NCBI GenBank assembly: GCA_037447655.1
Contig: JBBHKE010003383.1
Location: 32,501-96,500, forward strand
Source: Zygnema cylindricum
Lineage: Eukaryota > Streptophyta > Zygnematophyceae > Zygnematales > Zygnemataceae
Length of the DNA: 64,000 nucleotides
Direction: 5' to 3'
A program made the position numbers and the translations under genes. This document shows, one piece after another, positions 54,538 through 64,000 of this stretch. The notes beneath the pieces were generated by a model that did no database searches, had not been told where the DNA came from, and saw only the letters and a list, made by a program, of their open reading frames with translations. Numbering within the stretch: the stretch's first letter is position 1; each line of letters begins with the position of its first letter.

Positions 54538-57500
54538 CTATTCGGTGTAAACAAATTGTCGCTTCCATATGTGGTCACGTTTCTTGTTCCAAATTTTCGG
54601 CAAATAAAGTTTATCTGATTCACTACGATTTGGCTTCATAATCTGAATCATCACAAAAAAACATTTAAGATGCAGAAAAACACACATGAGATGCATAAAT
54701 AACACATACGATAGGGTAATTACACTATCATGTGTACTACTAGTTCTGAGGGTAGACCAATAACTGCACAACTATCGGTTGTACATTTTTCATACAGTTG
54801 CCATTGAAACCTTAATGATGGTAAAATTACTAGAATTACCCCCAGTTATTTTTCCCTTGAAATTTTCAATAAAAATGACAAGAAGAAAGTTGCTTCAGAA
54901 ATTGTTTGGGCTCAGTTAGAGGGCTACACATGCAAATGGTTTTCTTCACGCAAGTTTGAATCTCCTTCCTATCTGTATTTACTTGTACACTTACAAAGGC
55001 TAAATAGACAAAAGTGTAATCGCGTTAAAGTGTGTTTTTCCACATAATTCAGTGTTTGTCCTTTCCATTCATTATGGTCCTCACTTCACTATTGCACCCT
55101 GTTTACCGGTAAAACTTTGATAGTGAAATACCCTATGGGATGCACAAAAATCACATCTGAGACATGATGAAAACATCATTGAATAGTAATGAAGGCATAT
55201 AATTTTTTAAGGTATGAATTGCATATTCATATTTGTTAAAGCCCTCATGCTTAATCCACATGATACTAGTTCAATGTTATTTCAAGAGCGGCGTTGTGAA
55301 ATTAAATGGCCACATGCCCTAGAATCAGTGCTAAAGACAGCATTTATCTTACAAAACTATCATTGTCTTTTGTCATTTATCATCAGTCAATTGTACGCAC
55401 ATAAATCATAGAATAACATAGTGTTAGATCCAGATCTCCTGGGCACAGACTTTAAAAGACGTAAGAAACCAGTATGCATTTCATATCGATACTTAAATAA
55501 GAAGAACGAGAAGAAAGAGATAAAACTTACCAGCTTGCAGTACTCAAACAAACCAAAAAATGCTGCAGACATCAGCGATACATGAAATACTCGTGGTCCC
55601 TGTAAGACAAAGAAAAGGTAAAAAAACCAGGTTTGCATAGTCTTTGGGCCTCTTGTGCCAATAAGAAGAATGGATCCTACATAAACTGCTCTTCACATTG
55701 TGATATTAACACACAACTTTGAGAGTTAACTGTCAAATTCAACACAGTAAACACATATTTCCACGACTAGCATGTATTGTTGCTGTTGTGGCAGTCTTTC
55801 TACACTATTTATTGTCTGGCCAAAAACTTGTTTTTTTCTGTTGGCACTTGGAAAATTTTGTTATGGCATCCGGTTCCTGAAAGGGGAAATACACAATCAA
55901 AGTTTATCATTGTTGTGGATAAAACATGAGTGATCGTACAGTTTGTACAATTATTCAAGTAATCTCATGTACAGTTTCTTATAATGTACAAATTACCCAC
56001 AAAACAAGGGTAAATATTGATAACGTAATAGCCCGACGGGAATTATACGACCTGTACACCATTCTGTGAATGAGAGAAAATGGTCCTTAAGAGTTTGACC
56101 TACACATTCTCGGTTGTGCTATTGACAGGATTCCACATCAATTCGTTGTTTTCAATTCTCCTTAAATGACTTACGGTTGGTAAATTGCCCATTGAATCAG
56201 TTTTGTGAAGCGCGAGAAACTGAGAAATCATACGTCAGGATTTTATTCGAGCACTAGGTCATTGATTAAAAGTTGATTGCATTCATTTCTGCCATCTTCC
56301 CCTAATAATGCCCCCCACAAAAAGGAAATGCCAGGAGATTATCTGGATAAAGAAATCCTACCAGGCCAGCCAAAAGTCCTGCATATCCACTCTCAGCATG
56401 AACCTGCATAATAATTCGATGTATCGCTATAGCTCCTACTCCACATTGTTGCCTTGTCTTCACCAAGTCCAACTGTTACCCCATCCTCCCATTTTTAACT
56501 TAAAGAAATCAGTCTCAGATAGTCTTAATTCCTCAACAAAATTACCAAATTTCTCAACAATGGATCAACTTACTGCTTGTAAAACTACAGAATAGAGTTA
56601 TCCAGTAAGAGCCAGGTTGAAAAATAATTTGTTTAACTGTTTATATCTGAAAGCTACATTACTTTTAATGAGGAATTGGAATTAATAAATAAGATTCGGG
56701 GTTAGGCAACATGTCAGATTGTCACACGCCTCTTTACTCCTGGTATTAACACCATTTTATGATTTTGGATAAAAAAAACTAAAAGCAAACCAGCTTCATG
56801 AACTTTAACAGCGATGAGCTGAATATTTTCTGCACTACAAGGACCCAAAACACTGGACCACTCCTTCCTCCAACCACTGTCAAAAGGTACTAACTTTGTT
56901 ATCAAAAACCTTTGCTTTTCTGTCAAGTGATGTACAATCAAACTAAAATTAACTTCCTAAGTACCTCAGTTTACATAAGCAGCGAAGAAAACATAAATTA
57001 GAAAAAAATTGGGAGCATTACCGGCATGGTACATGTTGCCGCCACGGCACCCGCAAATGCTCCTAACATCAAATGTTCAGGTGTTCTGCAATCAGAAAAA
57101 AAAAAAACATTCTCCTCCTCTTCACTTAACTCATGACTTTTATTTGATGCACTCAAAAAAGAAAAACCACACATTCTCTTCTCCTTCACTGAACTCAAAA
57201 CCTTTATTTGCTGCACTTAAAAAAACACACATTCTTGTTATCTACATTTATTCAAGGATCCTGACTCTTACGAGACAAGGTTTTCAAGGTTTGAGAACAC
57301 TGTCAAGCAAATAAAGAGTTATTAAATCTCTCTTAAGAGACATTAAAAGTTGTTAATAGTCAGAGTCATAAATTACTCACGAAAGCTTGTCCACATTCCT
57401 CCGCCGCTGCACGATTTCACGAGCCTTTTCATATATTCCAAACTGCAAACATCCGACAAAAAAACAGCAATCAGATTAAGTCAAAACTAATTTCGTGTAT

Positions 57501-60500
57501 AAATGTCAGTAGCAGATCAGGAGACATATGATAAATTGATGTGTTCAAATAAAAAAAGCCCCACAACAAGAAAACTAACAGTAGTAGTTCCTTGTCAAAG
57601 AGGTTTTACTATATGATTTCACACCTGAACTTTCAGAATCTTACTTAAAAAGTGTCACGTCCCCCTTTATGAAGCCAGAAGGACTAAACCTCACATCAGG
57701 ATAACTTAAAAAACTAAAAAATTGCCAAAAAGAGTTATATTAGATGATTTTACACTTGGCCTTCCAACACAAAAAGATCTTAAATAACAAATACCACTAC
57801 TCTCCCTCTTATAAAGCCAAAATAATGCCCCTTTCAATGAACACATTTAAACCATTCATTTGCTAGTTAATCGATGTATTCACCTGAATGGCTATTTCTG
57901 GTACATCTCGCATGAGAGTCGGCAAAAAACCCCTGTAAAGGCCACCGACTCCTTCGCGAGCCAAAATGACTTGGAATGCCTCAAATACTGTGAAAAATTC
58001 CACACCCTAAATGTCAACATTTGACAACAAACAAATCCCACATTCTACACCCTAAAACCAATCCAAAAAAGTGTAAAATAATCCTGTGCTTTATATCAGA
58101 CTGAGCGGCAATACTAACAATAGTAAGAATTTAATTTGAGCCGAGTTGAAATATCCCATAGAACACTTGGCCATCTATACCGTAATCGTTATTAGCAATG
58201 TAATGGTCGATAGCCAAACAATTCTCCTTTTAAGTGGAATAATTACTAAATTCTGTCTTGTCTATTATTTGAAGTTGACAATCATCCTCCACTAAAAGAA
58301 GACAGCGCTAATACTTATATGAGCTTTCTGATTCTAATGAAGTGAAAGTAATCATTGCCAATCTTGTGAGACATTCATCTTCTTAAAATTTGAGGTCTAG
58401 CCAAACACATGTCCGTAATGCTCACAAATACCGTTTCACACAATCAATATGATTACTAATCAGGTAAAGCAAAAATCATAAACCAAGTTATTAGAAATAT
58501 TTGAAGATAATAATAATCAACACCAGAACCGTTAATAAACAACTATCTGATCTTCTTACCATTTGCATGCATATATGCTTGTACTCTGTGCTTCAATGTA
58601 TCAGCAGGGACCTGCATATCGAAAACCAAAACAGTTAAGAGTCCTTTCATTACCGACTTCATGCCAATTTGAACCAGATTAAAAGTGTCTAACAGCCATT
58701 AAAAAGTCACGCAACTTTTCCTCCAGATTGAAAGCTCTTTTGTTTAATTCATCATCACTACCATAAATCCAAGTTCATATAAACAACTGATCCCCCCTAA
58801 GCCTCACCAATTGCATCCAATCATTTAAACACTCGGACAGGGTTACAATGCAGCAAAATATAAAAAAAATATATATCAATGACAAAACAAACACAATATG
58901 ACTTACACATACAACAGCAAAATAAATGAAAAAATCATCCATAAAAGAAACAAACAAAAAACAACTTACCCGTACAACAGAAGCTGCAATTGTGCCGACA
59001 GAAGCAGAAGCAACATGGACAAGTCCGGGTGGAAGGGAAGTTTTCTCCAATCTCCGTTTTGATGCTGTAAATTCACCAAAGTTATCAACAAAGCACATGT
59101 AAGGGACTAACGATATCAATAAACCGAATTGTTTTTATATCAGATATTCTATCCAATTTTAAACCATGTCATGACAGACCTGCGAGACGAGCCTGGCTAA
59201 ACAATCGGCCGTGGTTGTAGAACAGGTAGAAAGAGAGGAGGGGGAGGGNNNNNNNNNNNNNNNNNNNNNNNNNNNNNNNNNNNNNNNNNNNNNNNNNNNN
59301 NNNNNNNNNNNNNNNNNNNNNNNNNNNNNNNNNNNNNNNNNNNNNNNNNNNNNNNNNNNNNNNNNNNNNNNNNNNNNNNNNNNNNNNNNNNNNNNNNNNN
59401 NNNNNNNNNNNNNNNNNNNNNNNNNNNNNNNNNNNNNNNNNNNNNNNNNNNNNNNNNNNNNNNNNNNNNNNNNNNNNNNNNNNNNNNNNNNNNNNNNNNN
59501 NNNNNNNNNNNNNNNNNNNNNNNNNNNNNNNNNNNNNNNNNNNNNNNNNNNNNNNNNNNNNNNNNNNNNNNNNNNNNNNNNNNNNNNNNNNNNNNNNNNN
59601 NNNNNNNNNNNNNNNNNNNNNNNNNNNNNNNNNNNNNNNNNNNNNNNNNNNNNNNNNNNNNNNNNNNNNNNNNNNNNNNNNNNNNNNNNNNNNNNNNNNN
59701 NNNNNNNNNNNNNNNNNNNNNNNNNNNNNNNNNNNNNNNNNNNNNNNNNNNNNNNNNNNNNNNNNNNNNNNNNNNNNNNNNNNNNNNNNNNNNNNNNNNN
59801 NNNNNNNNNNNNNNNNNNNNNNNNNNNNTGAAATAGCGGGAGAGGGAGAGGGAGAGGGAGAGGGAGAGGGAGAGGGAGGGGGAAGAAAGAAAGTTGAAGA
59901 ATAAGATACGACTTCTTACATTCATAGGCGATAAAGTATAGAGCTGCATTAGGGATTGTGCCCAAAATAGCTCCCCAGGCACCTCGAAACAAGTCTCCGG
60001 GGCCCTTAAAGAACCAGTTGTCGATATCAAGTGGCCCGATCATAATTGATTTTTTTGAAATTTTCTTTCGCCATTTCCGAAGCTTTTTAGGTGGATCCTT
60101 AATCTGCATTCTTGTTTTCACTGTATCGACCGGATGGCATACAACCTTTCCATTCAAACACAACAAAAAAGACATCATTTTTGATTTTTTAATGAGGTGA
60201 AAGGTAAAAAACTCAAAGAACAACTTGCAAAATTCACATCTTACAACAGATACCAACACACTCGCCCAAGTACAGGATGACATATATACTTCGCATGAAA
60301 CTTGAGAACCTACCGATCACTAAAGGCTCAACTGCCACTCCCTCTCCCCTCTCCCCTCCCCCCCCTCCCCTCTCCCCTCCCGCCTCCCCCTCTTCCCTCC
60401 CCTCACATGGGTTCACTTCACCTGTGCGAAAAAAACTGTGCTCACACAAGACAAGGAAAAATCACAAGGAAACAAAAAAAAACGGCTAAGGCATTGAAAA

Positions 60501-61613
60501 TAATCAACATGCCAAAAAATCAACTCATTGAAAGAACGTGGAAGACTACTAGACAAGAATGACTGGCAGCGAAAAGTTAACAGAACCTTTAAGTATCACA
60601 CAAACGACAAACCAACTGCCTCTCCTCCCTTCATTCCAACTAACCCAGACAATCAGTTCAGTTTTAGTGACCCTACCTATGAAATTCCCCTCAACCTCTC
60701 ATTCCAACTCCTCCTCTCCCTACCTTTCCCTCCCCACTAGTTGCGGTAGTGTCTTCCCCCCCAATCTGTCTCCCAACATGTGAAGCAGTGATCCCCCTAC
60801 CTCCTCCCTACCTGCAACTGTCTCCTGGCAGCAGTCCCCCATGCTAATCATTCATTCCCTCTCCCTCTCCCTCTCCCTCTCCCCCTACATGCGACAGTGT
60901 CCTGGCAGCAGTCCCGCATAATAATGATTCATTCCCTCTCCCTCGTAATCTTACTCTCCCTTTCCCTCTCCCTTTCCCTCTCCCTTTCCCTCTCCCTCTC
61001 CCTCTCCCTCATACCTGCGACAGTGTCCTGGCAGCCATCCCGGGACACTAATGATTCATTCCCTCTCCCTCCCCCTCTTCCTCTCCTCCAGAACTGCGAC
61101 AGTACTCTGGCAGCAGTCCCTGCATAATAATTATTCATTCCCTCTCCCTCCCCCTCTCCCTCTCCCTCTCCCTGTCCCCCCTACCTGTGACAGTGTCCTG
61201 GCAGCAGTCCCTGCATACACATGGTTCAGCGCTGTCAAGGCCTCCTCCGTCGCTGCCTCCCCAAAAAACGGCAACTGGAAATTCCAATTCCAATTCCAAT
61301 TTGGTCCCCGGATATTCCTGACTTTTCCAATACTTTCCGCTTTAAACTCTTTCAAATGCAGACGTAAACTGCTCAAAGCTTCCCCGGTCTCACTAATACT
61401 TCTCTCACTTATACTCCGAGATTGGTCTATAACCGATGATAAGCTGATGGATGCAAACCGAATTTGAACATCTTGTGAACCTTTCATATTTGAATGTAAT
61501 GATGATGAATGCTTATTTAGACAGGGACATTCATTCGATTGTTGGTTGCTATTTTCAACAGTTCCCATTCTGGCCCCAACTTCTTCTCCTTTTCTTCTGT
61601 CAACTTCCTCCAT
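54538..61613 (-). CDS. SLC25 mitochondrial/plastid carrier family protein, 10 coding exons
   Basis: Minus-strand exons: 61613-61185, 60145-59920, 59064-58970, 58611-58560, 57987-57884, 57442-57381, 57085-57022, 56472-56362, 55599-55531 and 54642-54538. All are GT-AG with continuous phase, giving 438 residues. The ATG at 61613 has an in-frame TGA just upstream and follows an acceptor-like site, so a spliced 5' UTR is likely. Three carrier repeats carry the PX[D/E]XX[K/R] signature at residues 148 (PVDTVKTRMQ), 252 (PADTLKHRVQ) and 344 (PLDLVKTRQQ). A basic insert follows the first. GVGGLYRGFLPTLMRDVPEIA and GLLAGLGPRV are typical. The family exchanges metabolites across organelle inner membranes. 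S-adenosylmethionine-carrier-like proteins are the nearest relatives I can suggest; the substrate is not determinable. Residues 1-143 are an extra Ser-rich N-terminus. Confidence 0.88.
59249..59828. other. assembly gap (Ns) in intron 2 of the carrier gene
   Basis: 580 unknown bases flanked on both sides by GGGAGA-type repeats, so the gap is probably an unresolved simple repeat. The splice phases of exons on either side match, so no exon need be missing. Confidence 0.95.
60815..61215. repeat. minisatellite made of the exon-1 end plus (GGGAGA)n
   Basis: Five imperfect units, each with the exon-1 end (minus strand: GGGACTGCTGCCAGGACACT then GTCNCAG) followed by GTA-type bases and a GGGAGA run. 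The true exon end is at 61185; copies lie near 61100, 61030, 60900 and 60825. Three of the five keep a GTA(G/T) donor-like sequence after CAG. Confidence 0.75.
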
Positions 61614-61680
61614 TAGTGTAAATTGAGGATATTCGTTTCAAGAAACTGCACAAAAAAGAAAGGAGAAAATTAGCAACCGT

Positions 61681-61746
61681 AGAGGACGCAGGAGAGAGGA
61701 GGGATGGGGGGAGAGGGGGTGGGGAGAGGAGGGGGGAGAGAGAGAG
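61681..61746. repeat. GA-rich tract in the 5' region of the carrier gene
   Basis: Plus-strand purines, hence a pyrimidine tract on the gene strand, just upstream of an acceptor-like TTTTTTGTGCAG at about 61647-61658. This is consistent with a 5' UTR intron. Confidence 0.6.
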
Positions 61747-62300
61747 AGCAAAAAATCCCAAAAACCAAGAAAAACATATACAACATAAACACATCCAAAA
61801 ACAAAAACATTACCAAAATAAACACATACAAAAACAAAAGGTTCCTTCACTGAAAAGTTCTTGCCCAAAAAATTAGGAATTACATGTCCATGGTTAAAAT
61901 CTTTCACAGATCCCAGTGTTTGAAATTAGACTTAGCTTCTTACGTGAAAATAACTTAAACAGAAATAAAATCCAACTACCAATTGAAATCTTTCGAAAGG
62001 CATATGCAATTATATGTCCATTGATGAAATCTTTGAAGTCTAGATTAAAAAGTCAATAGTTGAATCAAAAGGTTACATCTTTGTGTAAAAAAAGGTCTCC
62101 ATTTAAAAAAATAAATTAAACGCGAGTTGGTAAATCTTTCTTACTTCAAAAAAACATGTACGATGGAAGACCTGCAAAAGGTTCTTACTTTTAACTATAT
62201 ATTATTGTAATTCAACTTTTTTGTATTTATTTCTTATCAAAAAGCCTCTCTCTTTTTCCATAACAAAGAAAATAAAGTACTGATTTTTTTTAACAAAGTC
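61747..62300. other. carrier gene 5' intron or flank, no exon seen
   Basis: AT-rich sequence without a protein-like frame or recognised motif. Confidence 0.4.
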
Positions 62301-62930
62301 AAACCCTGACCGTTCTCCCTCCCTTTCCTCCTCCTCTCTCCCTCTCTCCCTCCTCCTCCCCCTCCCCCTGTCCACGCTCTCTTCTCCACTCCCTTGACGC
62401 ATCTACCTCCATCAACCTCTTGATCTCCTTCAAGCAATCTCTTCTCTTCTCCTTTTCCCTCTCTATGCCTCCTCTCACTTCTCTTTCCTTTTCCTCTCTT
62501 TACCTCACCCATCTCTTCTCTTTTCCTTACCCCCTCATACCTCTCTCCTATCCTCTTTCCATTTCCCATCTCTTTTTCTTTTCCCTCTCTAAAACTCTCC
62601 TCCCTTCTCTTTCCTTTTTCCCTCTCTTCCTTTCCCCTATCCTCTCTCTCACTTTTCCCTCTCTATCTCTCTCCTCACTGTACTTTTTTTTTCTCACTAA
62701 CTCCCACTTCTGGTCCCTTCTCCTTCAACCTCTATCTTTTAACTTCATTTTCCCCCTCTCCTACTCTTTTCCTTTTCCCTCTCTACCTTTCCTCTCTATT
62801 CTCTTTTCCTTTCCCCTCTTTTCCTTTCTATTATCCGTTTCCTCTCTGCCTCCCCCTTCCCTCTTTCCTTTTCTCTCTCTACCTCTCGACTCCCCCCTCC
62901 CCCCTCCCCCCCCTTAACTCCTTAGACCTC
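62301..62930. repeat. 630-bp polypyrimidine tract
   Basis: Nearly all C/T on the plus strand with CTCTCC and CTTTTCC words. The long open frame through it is Ser/Leu/Phe/Pro low complexity and not a gene. Confidence 0.85.
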
Positions 62931-63660
62931 CTCTAACCTGCTCCTCTTAAAAATAAATTCCGGTCTTAACTTAAATTGAGGACATTCTTTTCATTTGTTT
63001 GTTGAGATCCATCTCACCGCCTCCCAAAAAAAGGTGGCTGCCTCATAGGGTAATTGGACTGTCAAGTTTTACCATCGGTTCGAGAGCAAAACTTACTATT
63101 CATATAGATACTTGGGTAATTTTACGTACGGTTTGCCATAAAACTGCACAATTTACCCTCAACATTATGGCAAATTTCTTCAATGTGATTAACCTATCAG
63201 CCAAACCAAAGTGAAGACAGGATAGGATAGGATACAAGATATAAAATATTTGCAGTGCACATTTGTATATATATATGAACAAAAAAAACAGGATACAGGA
63301 TATACATAATGTACATGTGTGTGAGTATACATACGTCTAAAAAAAAAAAAAAACTGAAATTTTAACTCTCAGAAAACCTTGTCAGAAATCAGAGAGGAAA
63401 TAACGAAAAAAAAATGTTAATGCATGACATAAACACGGGTAATAAAATCGAAAAAATAGAACTGATTAGACAACAATATAATAAAACAACAGTTGTATAT
63501 CTATATCTTATCATCCTTTGTCATTAAAAAATTCTAAAAAACATGAAAAAAACTTCAAAAAATGTTGAGAATTTCAGCAATGTTTAAAGTCGATTTTCGT
63601 ACTTCAAAAAAAAAAAAAAAAAAAAAATCCTAGGAGAAATGAGTGTAGTCATAAATTATG

Positions 63661-63900
63661 AAAAATAGGAGAGGGAGGGAGCAGAGAGTTCCGGCAGAGA
63701 GAAAGAGGGAGTGGGGAGAAAGGGGAGTTGAAGAGAGAAACAGAGAAGGGGGGGGAGAAGGAGAGTAAGTGCCTAAGAAGGGGAGAGGGACGGGAGAAGG
63801 AGGGGAGGGGGGGGGGGGAGGGGGAGGGGAGGGGGAGAGGGAGGGGGGGGAGGGTGAGTGAGAGGGAGGGAGAGAGAGGGGGGGGAGAAGAGAGAGAGGA
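63661..63900. repeat. 240-bp polypurine tract
   Basis: GGGAGA and G-run sequence on the plus strand. On the minus strand it would be a pyrimidine tract immediately after the possible donor at 63908. Confidence 0.85.
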
Positions 63901-63908
63901 ACTTTACC

Positions 63909-63976
63909 GAGAGCTGCACTTTTCTGAATGTCAATACATGAAATCAGGTCCCAGTCCCGATGACGAAAAAAACAAA
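63909..63976 (-). other. possible exon end, minus strand
   Basis: The minus strand reads open (RDWDLISCIDIQKSAAL) up to a GTAAAG donor-like site at 63908. It could be an upstream exon of the carrier transcript or of another gene running off the window. No family is recognised. Confidence 0.25.
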
Positions 63977-64000
63977 ACTAAAATCGCTTTCAAAAAATTA

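Noticed and set aside
59159-60283. Long minus-strand frames spanning the N gap
   Set aside because: Their length comes from Ns. Only 60145-59920 is supported, by splice sites and the carrier motif.
62420-62917. 165-codon frame in the 62-kb pyrimidine tract
   Set aside because: Simple-sequence artefact.

Overview
This is a repeat-rich, AT-rich eukaryotic nuclear window. Four genes have canonical GT-AG introns, and there is a tRNA gene with internal Pol III-type architecture. Transposable elements fill most of the space between genes. Three things point to the green plant lineage: an OTP51-type pentatricopeptide (PPR) protein carrying two LAGLIDADG-like motifs, an ATL-type RING-H2 protein, and a Ty3/gypsy element whose primer-binding site resembles the initiator-Met tRNA site usual in plants. 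A streptophyte alga or early plant is my inference; I cannot name the species. One assembly gap (Ns, 59249-59828) lies inside an intron.

Layout. 1-14.1 kb is a mosaic of transposons: a possible GC-rich gene end at the left edge, a pair of ~0.8-kb inverted-terminus repeats (1.18-1.96 and 13.3-14.09 kb), tRNA-Arg(TCG) at 3660, a three-level nest at 6.59-9.06 kb, and a cluster of hAT-type elements at 10.6-12.8 kb. 14.98-16.45 kb is the ATL-type RING-H2 gene, whose last coding part is cut off by a 220-bp MITE. 17.5-28.2 kb is transposon territory and includes a 6.8-kb dead Ty3/gypsy element (19131-25946, minus strand) with a solo LTR in its gag gene. 28.9-34.9 kb is the OTP51-like gene (3 exons, plus strand). 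37.5-43.3 kb is a macro-domain ADP-ribose hydrolase-like gene (7 exons, minus strand). 45.3-47.1 kb is a decayed, intron-containing tyrosine recombinase of the Crypton/Ndc10 type, the most unusual item here. 47.6-53.9 kb is again transposons plus unidentified exon-like sequence. 54.5-61.6 kb is an SLC25 carrier gene (10 coding exons, minus strand). 61.6-64 kb holds long polypyrimidine/polypurine tracts.

The four host genes do not form an operon or an obvious pathway. OTP51-type proteins act in plastid intron splicing, and the macro-domain protein has an N-terminus that could be an organelle targeting sequence. The carrier belongs to an organelle inner-membrane family. A shared oddity is the use of long, strand-asymmetric GA/CT simple repeats next to and inside genes. 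In the RING and OTP51 genes these repeats are translated into Glu/Arg/Gly-rich segments.

Transposon families were defined by their ends and target duplications: (i) hAT MITEs with ends CATAGTTCAAAAGTAGG and 8-bp duplications; (ii) hAT elements with ends TAGTGTTGTGTATCGG and 8-bp duplications; (iii) a third hAT-like element with ends near CATAGTTGTTCAA; (iv) abundant CACCG...CGGTG elements at TA sites (mariner-like); (v) solo LTRs TGAAA...CAACA with 5-bp duplications and an internal tRNA-like module; (vi) the Ty3/gypsy element.
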